From Tetranychus cinnabarinus (lineage: Eukaryota > Arthropoda > Arachnida > Trombidiformes > Tetranychidae), in NCBI GenBank assembly GCA_022266195.1, contig WHVY01000001.1, positions 21,328,001 to 21,392,000 of the forward strand: a DNA stretch of 64,000 nt. The letters are read 5' to 3'. The notes under the pieces are model-generated. The model made no database searches, had not been told where the DNA came from, and saw only the letters and a list, made by a program, of their open reading frames with translations. A program made the translations under genes and the position numbers. Within the stretch, counting starts at the first letter, position 1, and every line of letters begins with the position of its first letter. Below, piece after piece: positions 34,661 to 50,406 of the stretch.

Positions 34661-37600
34661 CATTTTTTTCGAGCTTGGATCGCATTTGGGTTAAAGTGGA
34701 TTGGCACAGCATTCTGAAGCCAACAAATCTATTTGTTTAGTGCTATTTATTGCTCAAATGATCAAATCAAAATATGACTAGCCAGACATGTTGGTAAAAG
34801 ATCTTATGCTCAAATGGCGTGTTTTTTTTCGACAAATCGTGATTACCATTTGAAAAAGAGCAAAAAGTGAAAGAGAAAAGCTTAAATTGAATTTTCACAG
34901 TTTTGTTTTCTCAACTTGACCCAACTTCATCTTCTTGCCTCCCTTTTTTTACCCAAATTTTTCGTTTATTCTTTGGGTTTTCTATTTTCTAGTTTATGTT
35001 TGTTTATCTTAACCTCGCCCAGGCGAAGTAAACAACCAACGTTACCAGTAAACACTAAGCAAGAAAAGGAGAAGAAGATGAAAAAAAAGGTAAACAACTT
35101 TTATCCTGACAACACCAGAAAGCTAAACAAACTTTCTCCCAGCTTCTTTTCATCACATTTTGTATCCTCCTTCTCATCATCATCATCAACAACATCATCT
35201 TCCTCTTGTTTATCCTTCTTTTTCATTTTCTGTTTGTTTGCAAGTTTTCCCTTTGCAAACACAACAATCCATTGAAAAATATGGTGTGCAAATCATTTAA
35301 TTGCTAAGGAACCGTGTAAAGAAGGAAACATTTGTTTGATATCAATGAGAAATCAAATTTCCCCTTTGCCCTTTCCCTTTTTCAGTGGAAGAAAAAATTC
35401 ATTAACTGATTAATCTGTTTATCTGAATGAGAGACGAAAGGAAAGCCAAAGGAAAATGGTAAATGCAAATGATTGTAAACAAAGCGTTAATATTGAAAAT
35501 AATAATGATAATAAATGACAAAACATGTAAATGACTTGGATATTTACGGTTGAGAATTGAAAATGAAATAATATTATTACATGAAAGATAAACTTGACAG
35601 CAATGAAGATTGTTATTATTTTCATTATGATTACTCTGATGATGGTTATTATTAAAAGAGAGGGAAAAACAAAAACTCGTTGATTGTTGATTGAACCTTT
35701 CCCAAAACAATTGTTTACTTTGATGATTAAGTTTGCATAAGACCTTGCAAACCAAACCTCAATTTTTGTTGTTCATTCTGATAAAAGGTAACTCCGGAGG
35801 CACATTTATTCATCATTCAATTAGACCTTTCCTCTTATATAAGTTGATCAAAAATAAATAATAACAATAATAATCTCTATCTATAAATGTTGGGAAAACC
35901 GGTGAATGGGTTAAAGAGAGACTCAATGAAGCAAACTTGATTACCAGAATCTTTACCAGAAAAAGTGTCATAACAAGGATAATGTTTGGATATCAATAAA
36001 ATCAATGAAATAAACAAAATGACACGAAATTTTACCTGAGAAACAACAACATTTACCTTTCTCGATGGTCAGCTATTGATTATATTGTTAATGATGATTA
36101 ACATGAAGGTTCATTTTGGTTGTTTCTCTTTAATCTTTTTTAATCACATCACCATATTTGAGAGCTGATTCAATGATTACCTTGACTTGACGTATTGATA
36201 CAGTTATTAGCAATGTTGATCTTGAATGTTGTTATTTGCTTCACCTATCATTATCAGGTTTGAGTGTTCAATATAACATGATAGGAATGATAGGAACCAT
36301 GAGAAGAGACATTAACAGAGTTAATATAATAAAAAATAGTTAAAGTGATAATACAAACAACAAATTTGTTGAAAATGAATTGCTTGTAAACACGCAATCC
36401 AAATAGTAATACAATGGGACAACAGCAGCAAAGGAAAGGTAAAAGTAAACGCTAATCAACACAATAATTAACACATAATTTACCTTTTTTGTCGAGTAAA
36501 AACATTTATTAATTAATCATCTTTTGAATAAAGATTAAGACAGAAGTGAAAAGGGAAAAAATTTCATTTAGAAAATCAGAAATTTTTAATTTTCTTTTTC
36601 TTTCGCCTTTGTTTTTATTCATTTTCACTTTTCAATCTCTTGCTTACGACTTGGAAAAAGTTCATTTTCACAGATTTCCAATTGAAAAATAATTAACTTC
36701 TAGCCTTAGGTTATTGCTATTTTTAATAATAATACTTGAATTGATATTAATTGAAACTGCCAAATGACAATTAAAGTTGCCAATTGAAATGGTAAATGGG
36801 AAAAGATGAATTAAAGAAGACCTGTCAACATTGTTATCAATATATGCATTAATATCTTGGGAATCGTTTCACCATTTATCATCAACTATTGTTAAAGAGT
36901 TTCATTTGTTTGGAAAAATCATGAAACAGATAAAAATAGAAGGAAAAATTGGTTTTAAAGTAAATCTTGAATGTTGCTAATTGAATTGGAATTTCATTAT
37001 TTTTCCAATTTCAATGAGGTGAACATTAAACTGGTCAACTTTGATATGAAACATTTGATGAATAATGTTGAATAGGATTATAATGATTGCGAGTTATTTT
37101 TGGAAATGAAAATTGATAATATTTCCTTTGACCGATTGGACAAAATATTGCAATTAATGATAATCATGATAATAATGTGGTTGAGAAGTAAATCGGAAAT
37201 GGGAAAACAATAAACATGAAAGAACAGGCGAAGAGAGTAAATTAATTTTGAGCATTTTTCGGGCTTAAAATGGACTTTTTGCTGTTTCCCTTCTCTCAGT
37301 CTATCAGGGCGGAGAAAAGAGATTCAGGGTGGAAGTCGACATCATCAGAACTCAAGGCGTGGTTCATCTCTTGATGGTAAGAGTGGCGAAAGAAGCGACA
37401 GAAAGAGAAATGAAAATTATTATTATTTCCAGTCAATACAGGGAATGATAACAGGGAGTGAAAAAAGTGAGTTGAGAGGAAAGGCAAGTAACCTCACTCG
37501 TCCATGTAATTTAATCATCATGTTGATAATTTTCATGATAATACATTTTGTTCCCAATCAACATTGGGATTCCAATTAACAATAAGAGTGAGAGTGATGA

Positions 37601-40600
37601 TGATAAAAAGAGTGAGGAAAATGAATGAGCAAAAATCGCATTTTTTTCTTCTTCTCTTCCTTCAAATTTCATCTCATCATTATATGAATAAATACCCTGG
37701 CTTTTACCCTGTTAATGATATCTCGACAATTGAAGGCATTTCTGTGTTCAATTGTTATGCTTGGTTAGTGTTTATTTCAAAATGGTTCAATCGCAAGAAA
37801 AAATATCATTTTTTTATCTTCTCTTTCTCTTCTTCTTCTTCTTGATTATAAATATACTTTTACATATTTATGTATCTTGGTTAACAATTGTTTTTGTCCA
37901 ATATCGTTGAACCAGGGAAACACGAAAATTAATTAGTCCACCAATTAAAAGGTAAAGCTAATTAAACAATATTATTATTTTTATTATGATTTCCTTTCAG
38001 AACTTTTTCCATTCTTCTCTCATTCAGCTCATATTTATATATCAACCTGGTCATGGTATTATGCCTCAATAAACATTATACATTATGTAAGAGTTATAAT
38101 GAAGAGTCAAGTCGAGTGAAACTGACAAATAATAATAATTTCAGATCAATTCTCAAAGTTGACTTTCATTGTTTTTACCTTCACTTTTGTACTTTTTTTA
38201 TAACTTTTTTTTGACATTTTTTCCGTTCTGTTTTGTCCTTTTTTCAGCTTCTAATTATTCTGATGGAATCAACTAATTATTGTAAAGTGGTAATTGGTTC
38301 AACACGCAATTTTTGACATTATTTTATCTTCGTTTTTTGGCCTTCTCATGAAATCTCTCTCTGATTAACAATTGAAATTTATTGCAACTTTTCCAATTCG
38401 ATTTGCAAGGTTTTTCCATCTTTTTCCTGTTTCTTTTTTCATTAAGAATTTACTCTTTATCATTTTCCTTCATGGGTTTCATCAATTCTGTTAACCATGA
38501 AAATTGAAATTAATATTTCAAACTTTATTTACTTTTCCATTGGTTGGTAAATGCAAAATAATTGAAACACAATATGTTCATTTTCATTGTTTATCAAAAA
38601 CAGAATGTTGAAAAAAGTTCATTTTCTTCTGAAAAACTCATCAAAATTTCCTGATGAAAGTCAAATCTTCAATTCAACAGTTTCTCATTTCAATATTGAT
38701 GTCGTTTTTGTAAAAAAAGGTTAAAATGGCTGAAATTATTTTCTGAATCGAATCGAGAAAAGAAATATTTTTGTTCAGTTTCTGATCAACAAAGTTTGCT
38801 GTAATTTTCAGCTCATCATCATCTGCTGTTTATCTCATCATTAAATGTAAACAACAACAATTTTGTTTATTTTTTTGTTCCATCAAAGATGAAACCTTTC
38901 AGGGTAAATAAAGTTGACATTTTCATTGTTTATTCATTTTCAAAGGCAAATGTAAACTTAAATGGTTAAGAGTAAAAATAATTGATTGCAATCCTCATCA
39001 TGATAAGTATACTGAAAATGAATGGAAACAAATAAACGCGAAAAGGTTAAAGAAGATTAAAGCAAGTTTCATTTAATGCTGTTTACTGATTATTCACATT
39101 GTGATTCACTTTCATCAACAATAACAGTCTATCATCTTGTTTACTTTATCATCTTTTCTCATCATTTTCACCCTTTCAGAAGTGACCAGAATATATGAAA
39201 ATATCTTTCAACTTTTATTTACTTTTCATCTTCATGAGCGCCTGAAATGTTTCTTTCCAACAGAATAGTTAACCTAAAATTTAACCTTTAAATCGAGTTT
39301 CAATGTTGACCATTTAAGAAGAGAAAGTTGATTAAAAAGACAATCGATAATCAGTTTGAAATCAATGAAATAATCAATGAAAATAAGCAAATGAGAGGAA
39401 AATATTGAAATATTTTTCTTTGCAAGAGTAAAGTTGGAAATGAAGGGAAAATTGTTAATCAAATGTTAACAATTATAATGGAAACTCGTATTGATTGTTC
39501 TGAGTTTATCAACTTTTTTTTCTTCTTTTCATCATTTTCTTTTTATCTGTAGATGGAAAAGTTTTCATCTTTGAAATGGTAAAAAAGGGTTAATAATTTT
39601 GTCTTCATTTTCATCTTATTCAGTTTGTTCACATTTCTTTTGGTTCATCTTTTTTTCCCTTGATTTGCAATATTAACGGTTGAAAGTTAATTGAAAAATG
39701 TAATTATCAAAGTATGTGACGATAAACTTGCCTGCAGAACGGTTTTTATTGATCGTTAAGTCTTCATCATTTGTATTATTATTAGGAGTATTTTTATTAT
39801 TATTACTGCCTTTTAGCAACAAGAAGATGGTAAAGTGAAGGAACATTTGAATCATCTTTTAATGAATAGTTAAGGTTGTTGAGAGTGAAAATTGAAATGA
39901 AACAGAAGAAAAAAATTGGCAAAAATATCGATGAATTTTCGAGAGAAGCAAATTTTAATCGTAAAATGATTTGAACAGTTTTTTTGTGTCTTCTATCACA
40001 ATTCATAATCATCATTGAGAATGGAAATGATAACAAATTTGGTTTCATTTAGATTTACTTTTCTTCATGCTTTTTGCATCTTCATCATCATCTTTATCTT
40101 CTTCATTTCTTCATTTCTATTATTTATCATTATAGGCAAAAGATTCCTGAAAGAATAAGCAATTAGATGAAGAAGTAAGATGAAGATGAGCCTGAATTGT
40201 ACTTCAATTTTAGGTAAATATAAGGATGAAATTGTGACGTGAAAAGAGGAAGAGGAAGAAGCAAGAAGAAGGAGGAGAAATGAAGACAATTGACAGAGGG
40301 AAAGAAGGATGATGATGATGATGAGAGAGATTGTAATTTTGTTTGGAAGTGGGAATAAGAAGTTTTCGTCTTTTGTTTACTTGTGATTCTTGGGTGAAAT
40401 TAAATGCTTTTATTAAAGATACTAAAGTAAGATGAGGATGAGGATGGAGAGAAGGGGAAACCCTCTTGTTATTGGAATAACATTCAAGGTAACAAATTGT
40501 CAACTCACTCAGTTTCATTATCATCATCTTCTTTGGTTGGAAACAAAACAATAAACAAAAAGGAACCAGAAAAACGATATTTGTTTATTTCTTGTTTGTC

Positions 40601-41705
40601 TTCACATTTTCATCTTGGATCAACAACTTTTACCGATACAAATCAATCGGCCAACATCATGAGACTCACCAATCTGATTGAAAGACCCAATTAGCCATTG
40701 ATTTGTCTCTTTTCACCAATCATTTTTATCTCAAAATCAAAATTCACTTTCAAGTGAAAATCCAACAGATGAAAAGATTTATAAGCATTCATCGAACATT
40801 CAGTTTAGAACTTGAAATTTCAAAGTTTTCCAAAACTTTTCCAACTCGATTCTTCATTCAATTTAAGCTCAAAGATCATCATAAGATCGAGAAGAAAAAT
40901 CGAAAAAATTAAAATCTGAATTTCGCAAAGAAATCGCTTGAAATTTTATGTTTCATCAAAAATTTAAAGATTTTGTTCATTTTTTGAGCGTTTCAAGAAG
41001 ATTGAATGAGATCGATGGAAGTGAATTTTGTTGATGAATGCTCTCATTGATGGTAAGGGATTGACTGAAGTAGTTGCCATTAATTTTGATCAGTTTAGTG
41101 ACAAATGACCGAAACTGTTTGTAAATGAATTGACAAAACAGAAAACAAATGGAAATAATTATTTAAATTGTAAATAGTTTATGAATCGTAACAATGTAAC
41201 GTATTTTGAGTGGATGAAAATAATGCATAACAGGGTGGTAAAAATGATTTGAATAATAATAATTATAATAGGGAAACAAGATTAACCAGATAAAATAATG
41301 ATGTAAACGCAATTTGGAGATAAAAATGAAGCTAAATTGGTAACTTTATGAAAGTTCATCAAAGCAAAGCCAATATAATATAACAAAATAAAAACAAGGG
41401 AAAGAGAAACGAGAAAAACAAAAGCAAACTGAATGGGAGAAGGTAAAATGGAAAAGTAGGTTTTGTTAATTACAAATTAAAGTGGGATTGATTAGTTTGT
41501 TGGTTTGCTAGTTTGTTGGTCTGTCGCCAATGTGAACAATTTAGATAAATGATAATAATGGAATCATGTCATTCAGATAATTCACTGTGTTCTGCAACAA
41601 AGATTATCTGTGCTCAGAGTTATAATTGGGAGTGAAAAGATGAAACATATGATTCCATTAATTTATTTTCATCATAATTCTCAACATGTTCAGTTAATTG
41701 GTTCA

Positions 41706-41744
41706 TGTGTGTGTGTGTGTTGAGCATAGAGACACACACACACA
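41706..41744. repeat. (TG)n and (CA)n facing microsatellites forming a hairpin
   Basis: A 15-nt TG run (41706-41720) and a 13-nt AC run (41732-41744) are separated by only 11 nt and are mutually complementary, so a stem of up to 13 bp with a small loop is possible. Confidence 0.8.
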
Positions 41745-44700
41745 AGTTACCTTTGCAATTAAGTTAAATCACGCAAACAAGGAAACAATGAGAAAGAGTC
41801 ACAAAAAAAACTTTGATACTCACAGGGATTGATGAGTTATCAGACTGATTGTCAACTATTGAATATAGTTATGAATGATGATGATAATTGTGAAAATGAT
41901 TTTTGTTTTCAACTTTTTTTTCGCCGCTTTTCTAGCATTCTTGTTGTCTTAGCTATTTCATGTTAGTACTGTCAGTTGATTTTATGGATATTTTTTTTGG
42001 TCTTTTATTTTGATATTTATTATGTTTATTATTGGATAAAAACAAATGAAGGTAAAGTAATTATAGTCAAGTGTATATCGCGTGCTTTATGAATACAAAA
42101 GTCAGGGTGTGGTTGGAAGCTATTCTGACTCAATCATGTTATGAGTTGTGAGTATGAAGTTTATGATTATAATGAAAATTATTAGAATTATAAGGAAAAG
42201 AGAGTGAAAAAATGGGGAAAAACAGGGAGAAGAAAAAAGTTTAATCTCATGGAAAATAAAACCTGGAAAAATAGTTTCATTGGCTGGATAAGGTAACATT
42301 GAATGGACACATGCAACTGGATTGATTCAAAGTGATTGTTGGTTTGAGATCAAGTTTAACAAGTAAGATGAGGTGACAAAGGGAGAGGCCGATTAAGTGG
42401 GTAAGCTTGTCCTAGTATGGTTAAGTTGTTAGGTTGGAAACGCGATCAAATGGTTGTGCTTCACTAACTTTACTTTTACCGTTTACGGTTTTCAAGTTGA
42501 ACTTGAAAATTGATTCATGACTAATAGAATTGAACAAAAACGCCAAAAAATGATTCAGGTTTCCTGAGAATGTTTCAGTCTCTTGATTTTCAACTGATTC
42601 AACATGCACTCCTGAAACTAATCCAAGAACTTCGAAATAAAAATCTCAATCAACATCGAAAGTTTCATCAACAGAAAGTTGACAAAATCTCGAGATTTCC
42701 ATATTGAACGGGTGATTCAGAAATATATTTCTAGAACTCGAGTTTATCAGTTTGCATATTTACCGAACATGATTAAGTTTAAAAACCTAAACTCAGAAAA
42801 ATTTAACTGTTGGTTTTGGGGATAATTTTTGTTCTATTAATACCAATTTATGCTGAAAAATTTACATTTTGTTATTTTTAGTTTTCTTTGTTTGATCAAC
42901 TTCGTTTTATTTAAATGTAATTGTTCCGAGTTGGAGTTTTTCTGATGAAGATCTTTTCAATCCTTTTTTGACTTTAATTTTGTGCTAGCTCATGCATTGT
43001 TTCAGAACTTAAGGATTTTCCCTCTTTCATGATAACTGAATGGGAACAGAAATGATGAGATTTTGCGCGTTTTTTGATTTCAACGTTTATCTTGACAATT
43101 TGCAATCTTATTGATGGTCTTTCTGTGTTTAATTTGTGTCAAAATGCTTCCAGATTAACTGAAATGATTTAATCATTTGATTGAACCATTAAACTACAAT
43201 TAAATGATGACATTGATTAACTATTGAACACTTCATTTCAGGTAATTGACTTGATAATGATTACAAGAATAATTCATTTTTTTGCTGTTGATCGTGTGCA
43301 AGCATTTCACCAGTAAACTAACCATTTTGACCAATGATAATGTTCAGCTTCATTGGAATGGAAACAAAAATTTCCAACAATTGATCAATTGTGCCATAGA
43401 ACAATCGATTATCATTATTATCAGTAAAAGTTAATCATGCAAGGTAATCAAACGTAATGATGGTCAAAATTTGAGGCACAGAAAGGAAAAGATGAAATGA
43501 GGAAAAGAATGATGAATGAATGAAAATTGTAAACAAGTAAATAGTTATTATGACAATTAAAAGGGAGTGAAAAATGATTAGAGTTACCTTGCAGCAACAT
43601 TTACACCTTAGCCCTTCTAGTCCTGAAGTTGGGTGGAGATGAAACAACAATGATGATGAAAATGATTATCATTATTATACACTAATTTCAATAATTTTTC
43701 ATTCCTTTTCCAGTTTATCCCAAATTTGTCTTCGAAAACGTTGTTTTTGTATAACATTTAATAGCTGCAATTGGTCACGTTATAATGTAATAATAATGAT
43801 ATTTGATTATAAGAGTGCAAATGTGATCCCAATTAAACTGTTTGTACCTTGATGATAAATTATCACGAATCAAGACTGGAATGAAACCAGGAAAAGGAAA
43901 TTGCTTTTTGCCTTTTATTCAAATTTTCATTTGTTTTCATCTTTGGGAGTTTAAACTCCCTGTTTGGATGAGAACTGGTTAGGAATTAAATGCAATTCCA
44001 TAACATTGATATCGATAGTTGAGTTTAACCAGAAAGTGAAACAAAAACTGACATTCTTTAACCTTATAACAAGACAATTATGAATTGTCTCAACTCTAGG
44101 ATTTAACCAGTTTCAACCTTCAATGAATCACAACTAATCCTGCTTTCATCATTTATCATGCGATTCATTGTCATGGTCATCATTTATCAATGAAATTGCA
44201 ATTATACTGAGAAATTGTTGGACAAATAATAAACACTTGGACATGAAGTTAGACTATTTTATTGCATTAATTGGCTCATCTTTTTTGCTGTTTTCACATA
44301 TTTTTTTGTTTTATTCACTGTTAATGTATTTGATTGCCTGAAGGTGCATTATGAATTAAGTTTTTTATGGTTAACAAGATATGAATTTGAATGGTGATGA
44401 GATGAAGAAGAAGAAGAAGAAATTTATTCTCAGGGAATAATGAATTAGAATGTATTTATCAAGAATTAGCATATAAAGAAGATAACAATGATTATTTGAA
44501 AAGCTTGTCTAATGATGATATTGATGGTAAAGATGTTTGGTTGAAAAGAGTAAATGAAAAAAAAAGATGAAAAAGTTGAAGCTAATCAGAAATCAATGTT
44601 TGATTAATGATTGAGTTAATTTTTGATTTCATCAATTTATGGGGTTTAAATGATGAATTGAGGGATTGAAGGTGGTTATGGGTGATGAAAGGAGATGGAA

Positions 44701-47700
44701 AGGGATGAGGAAGGATGAGAAGGGATGAGATAATTGTGAAAATGTCATAAACCAAAATTGCAATGAAAAAGGAATGAGGAGGAGTTTTAATGTAACTTTT
44801 AGGGAAAGATGATGAGAAGGTTAGAGATGGAGAGATGAAGGGAAGGGAAACTGGAAAAATAGTAATAAGAAAGGGAAATGAAGTTTTACTCAAATAATTA
44901 GCCTAAGGGGTGGTAAAGGGAGAGACGATGATGATGATTCCAAGTGAGAAATGGATAGACAAATAAATAAATGAGAATGATGATGAGCAGCGAAGAGTGA
45001 ACTGAAGCAAAGTATTTACAAGAACAATAAAAGGGAGGAGCAAAGGTTTGATGATAAATGCTGTCGTCCTCATCATCATTATCATCACCAGTGAGTTATG
45101 CAAAATAAGAGTAAGAATAATCAAGAAAATATATTTACCAAATGAGACAATTGGTGAAACATAAAAGGGTAAAGACAAGAGTAGAGAGACTCATGATTGT
45201 TTTGTCTTCTTCTTCCTTCTTCTTCCCTCTTCTCCTCATCTTTACCTCTTCATCTTCATCAGTGATGAAGAGTAAACAAAAAGGGGGAAAGAAAGGAAAT
45301 TGAAATGGGTTACTGTTATTAGAAAATTAACTTTGCGCATGTTGACTGATTAAAATGAATTGTGAATAATGAGAATGATGAGGATGAGAAATGAAGAGAG
45401 AGAGAGAAAAAAACATTAAAAAAAGAAGAGATGAAGATGAGAAGAGGAAATATCTGGTAAAAATGGTTCTGGTAAACATGGTGAGAGAAATGGGTTAATG
45501 AGAAGATGAAAATCTTTCCATTGATAATTAATATAAACATGCATTTGTTACTCTTTGCCTCTCATTATAATCAAAATAAATATCATTGTTATTTTCAACT
45601 TTTCACATTCAAATAAATTATTTGCTTTTTCCCTCTCAACCCTTCAATTACGCTTTCATTTTCCCTTGTTATCATTTGCAAGGCGAAAAGGGTAAAATGT
45701 TTTAAACCCAAAAAAACAAAATTTAGGTTTAACCGGTTGTTGGGAGTGCAATAACAATAAACAGTTGAGATTCCAAACATGTTTATCTTTACTCAGTTTA
45801 CAGCAACAGAAACACTGAATAGTTTCAGTTTGGGTTTCTTGATGGTTGTGATTGGGTTTGATTTGATCATTTGAGCGTTTGTTTGATGGAGGAAAATTTT
45901 GAGTTGCTTTACCTGTTTCCACAGTTTTTTGTGTTTAAAGGCTCGTCTATTGAGAGTGGCTTCCGTCTTGCTTGATTAAGATGTCACTTTTTTATCGGGA
46001 ACAAACGGATTGATATAAATGTATTTGGAATTGGTTTCAATTTGGTCCCAAAATTGTGCCAATATCGACCTGAAAGATTAAAGAAAAAGATCGTTATTGG
46101 AATCGCATGTTATTTGGATAAATTTGCTTCAAAAATAAACATCTTTTTCGACCATTTGTTGTTGCTGTTTGAGCTAAAGGGAAGTCCAGTTTTAAAAAGC
46201 TTAAATTTAATCTCTTCAATAGGATAATATATTTAGTGAAAGCTTTAACTTTAACCTTAGATGACCTTACAGAGTTCAAGGTAACCTTAAAGGTGATCAG
46301 TATTGGGAGAAGAATAAACAATTTCTAAGGAAAAGTGTTACAGGTTTTGTTGTTGTTGTTGCTCTTCAATGGCCTTGACCAGTGGTCAATTGGACAACAT
46401 TTTGGGAAACAAATTTCTCTTCTTGTTGTTGTTTATTGTTGAGGTTAAGGTTAACAGATGGAGGAAATGCAAGAATGCATCTTTTACATCTTCTTAACAT
46501 CTTTAGCATGAAGACAAAAAAGCTTAAAAAAGGTGAGAAACTTTTTTGGCGGGAAATGCTGAGATCATAAATTTCACTGAAAAGTTTTTTCCATTTTTTC
46601 ACTTCTTTTTGTCTTCTTTTTTTGGGATAAAAATACATTGAAATTTTCAAAGTTCATTTCAGTTCAAGTTTCTATTTTTGAATCGAAAGATGAATTTAAA
46701 TGTTGATTGTTTTCACAAGATTTGCATATAAAATGAATAATTCTGTTAATGGTGAAGCTAATTGTTTGTAAAGTGGTGTTTGCCTTTCAAAATGCTCATG
46801 GATTTTGATTGAAACTCAATTATCATGGATAATGAAATGGTATTGGGAATTAAATGTTGAAAAGGTTAAATGATGAAAGGAAAAGGTTGACCTTTGGTGG
46901 ACATGAAGAGAAAAGGTGAAAAGTGAAAAGAGTTTCACTTCTTTAGCTTGTCAGCTTATTTACAATGTGAATGATGAATGATAATGATGAGGTGAACAAA
47001 TGAAATGTCAATAAAAATAGCAACATTAAGAGCATCTTTTGATAGGTTCAAGAGCATTTCTGCCTCAACGGAAATGATTATCATTGTTGTTTGCTTATAT
47101 AGTGCAACAGGTAACACCATTACCAACGGAAATGGAAACGATTCTTGATCTTCTTTTTGTCCCGTCATCAGAAGGCAAAGAAATAAAGGTCGCAAATAGC
47201 GTTCAAATTTCCGTTTTAAGACAAAAAATTAAATTGATATCAAGATGGACAAGAATGGAGATCGAAAGTAAAAAGCTGTGACAATGTAAAGGAAAGAAAA
47301 AGGAAAGTGTAATCGAGATGCAAATGGACAATGGCCTCAGTACCAGGTATTGTACACTGGACAGTCGAAGTAGAAAAAAAAGTCAACAAAAACACAAAAA
47401 GTTAAACATTTTCCTGTTTATTATCAATACATTGATTGGTAACCTTGATAACAATCGAAGCATTCATTTCGCTTGATTTTCAATCGTCAAACAGCGATCG
47501 CAAATCAAGCGTGTATTGCAATCAAAATGGAAATTGTTTTCTGCAACATTTTCAAAAATACGAAATTCTAATTGATTGGAACCAACATAAATAACTTCTA
47601 ATGCAACGATTTGATTGAGAAAGAATGAAACTTGGAATTGAATTACCTTATTAGAATTTTTGTAATTTTTGACTTCATACGACTTTTAGCTTTGAAACGT

Positions 47701-48598
47701 TCAACTGAAACAAATTGCGAGCATTGATTAAGCTTCGAAGTGAGTCGACATTTGCTTCATTTGTTGACAAAATCCTCTTGAGTTTCGTTACTTGAAATTT
47801 TGGTTCCGATTTTTGAAGCTTTTTTGCAACATCAAAGCTTAATGAACGTTGTATTTGCAATTTGATTACAAGTTTCAGTAAACTTGAAGTTTGCAATCAA
47901 TGATTTGCAATTTGCTTTATTTGTCTTAACACTATTGTTGCTGTTTACAAGTTGATAATTTTTGTTCACACGGATTCAACTGAAATGATTTCAAACAATT
48001 GGTAAAGATGATCATGAAATTGTTGTCTACAATGAAAACAACAGCAAAGAAGTGCAAAAAAAAGCTTTTCTTCATATGCAACAATCAAATATTTACTATT
48101 TCCAGTTGGACACAACATTTTTTGGTAAACAATTTTTTAACCTCTCAAAATGAAAAATATGATGATGGCGAAGCGTAAAAGCAGCAGCAGCAGCAACAAG
48201 AGAGAAAAGCAGAAGAAGAGAGAAACTGAAATCCTTGAGGGCAAAAGAAAAAAATTTTTCATCTTCTTTTCATCTTGCAAGTCTTATATAACAAATAAAT
48301 ATAAAATAGCAGCAGATAAACACAAAAAGATAGTGAGTCAACAAGATGAAAAAAAAGTCCGAGTGAATGTACAAAAGCAAACAATGCAAGAAGAAAGCAT
48401 TGGTTCATCATCATTCTAATCATCTTTGATCATCATAACCATCAACAACAACAGAAGCAAAAAGGAGCCCAAAAAAAGTCCCTCTATTTTTGGTCAATTT
48501 ACAGGTTGAAAGGAACAACAAGAAAGAACGTTAAACGGACAAAAAAAACTTTTGGACGACATTATTTACATAATATGATATAACATTTGATAAATGCT

Positions 48599-48623
48599 AT
48601 ATTTATATTTATATTTATATTTA
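48599..48623. repeat. (TATATT)n short tandem repeat
   Basis: About four units of TTTATA/TATATT. Confidence 0.75.
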
Positions 48624-50375
48624 CCAACAGCTGGGAAGGAAACTTTTCCCACAGAAAATGTTGATAAAGAAGGAAATGTGCGCGCGAGTTTTTTGCTCCG
48701 CTTTTGGTTGCAGCCTGAGCTAAGAGTCTCGAGATGATGACTTCAACTGTTAATACGTGCTGAGTCTAACAACAAAAGCAGTATAAAAATGAAGGGAACA
48801 AACAAATATCATTATCATTATTATTATTGTTATTAGTTAAAGGGATCACACAGTTTCTCCTTATTCAATCTTCTTTTACTTTTTCTTCTTCTTTATCTTC
48901 TCCTCTGTCTTCTTATATAATATTTACAAATGCTGTAACCCTATTTTTGGATCTCATCCAATCCCGCCTTCCCTTTGGCCCCTTTGGGGTCATGACTGCC
49001 TTTACATTTGTTATTATTTCCGTTCTCGATGGTCATTATGATCGACATTAGTTTTGTTTCGATTCTAGAATTCTCTCTGTTAATCCTTTCAATTTTGTTG
49101 GTAAAAGTTGAAAATTTGTTTCCATTTTGCGGTTTATTCTTGAAAGGTTAACTTTGAAAAGCTTTTGAAAAGTTGTTTGCAAAAGTTGACTGAATTTAAC
49201 AGAAAATTCAAGTAAATTTGGCAAACGTAAGTGACGTTGAGTTAGTCGTTGAAGAGTTTTGTTTTGATTCAATGTTAATCAACTTGAAAGGCGAAAGTTG
49301 CTCAACTTCGAATCGAAATTTAAAATCAAATTTTGCTATTCATTGGCTTAAAGGTCATTCCATTGAAATCGCTGATTTTTCTGTTGACTATTCATTGCTC
49401 ATTATATTTCAACGGGGTTTTAAGAGGCAACTATTGAAATAATTTGAAGTTTTGTTTATCACTTGAAATTGTAATTACCTTTTGTTGACGAATTTCTTAT
49501 TCTGAATAACAAAATTTGAGATGAAATTGACATTCAATTTGATTGGTGGGCAAAGCATTTACAAATTGCTAGACAAACTTTTGTTACTTTTCATTTCAAT
49601 CAAAAGTTAATTAAAATTAATTAAATGCCTTCAGGTAATTAATAAATGAAGAGGAAAGTGAAAAAGAAGAAAAAAGAAGGAAAAAAATCAATTTTCATTT
49701 CAAGTTGATCAAATAAAATTGCAATTTGAATGAAAACAAAAGTAAAATTGTTTTTTTACTCAAAATAGCAAACAATTGAACTTGAAATTGCAAATACAAA
49801 ACAAGATGAAATGGTGAAAAATTAAAGGCTAAATAATTAATCAATGAGGAAAACATGAAAATTGATTGGAAAACAAACGGTAAATTGAATTAGAAGTTAA
49901 ATCAGAAATCGAAATGAAAAATTGGATGAAAAATGGCAACAAAATTAACCTTTTTCAGATGATGAGGATGATGAGCGATATTCCGGTTGCAAGATAATAT
50001 CCGTTGTTGACAAGTTCACAGAATCAACAAATTAACAATGATAATATGAAGCGATCAAACAAAAAACTTAATCAACTTGATTGTTGAACACAATTAAAGG
50101 TGAAACAAAAAAAAGGTTGACATTAACTAGACTCGTTAAACATGAATGAGAATATCATGAAATATAAAAAAAATGCATCAACAATCAAAATGAAATCAAA
50201 GTGTAAGTGACTGACTCACAAAACTCATCATTATCTTCATCCATAAAAGTTATCATCATCTAAATGATCACCAACTATTGGTCAAAAAGATTTACAGTCC
50301 ACCTTAACTCCGCCTCAATACAAAAACCTATACAATCATCAATGGATGATGATGATAAGGTTGGAAGAAAAAAAG

Positions 50376-50406
50376 GAAAGAAAGAAAGAAAGAAAGAAAG
50401 AAAGAA
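50376..50406 (+). repeat. (GAAA)n microsatellite
   Basis: About seven GAAA units, within a longer purine-rich block (50360-50420). The lysine-rich and phenylalanine-rich frames over it are artefacts. Confidence 0.85.

Noticed and set aside
46042..46227. Plus-strand frame with a protein-like start (CQYRPERLKKK) in the desert
   Set aside because: No ATG start, no splice sites in phase, no family resemblance.
47094..47101. Minus-strand TATATAAG followed by a ~41-codon frame
   Set aside because: The encoded peptide is hydrophobic simple sequence from TCATCATT repeats; a chance TATA box is likely in such AT-rich DNA.
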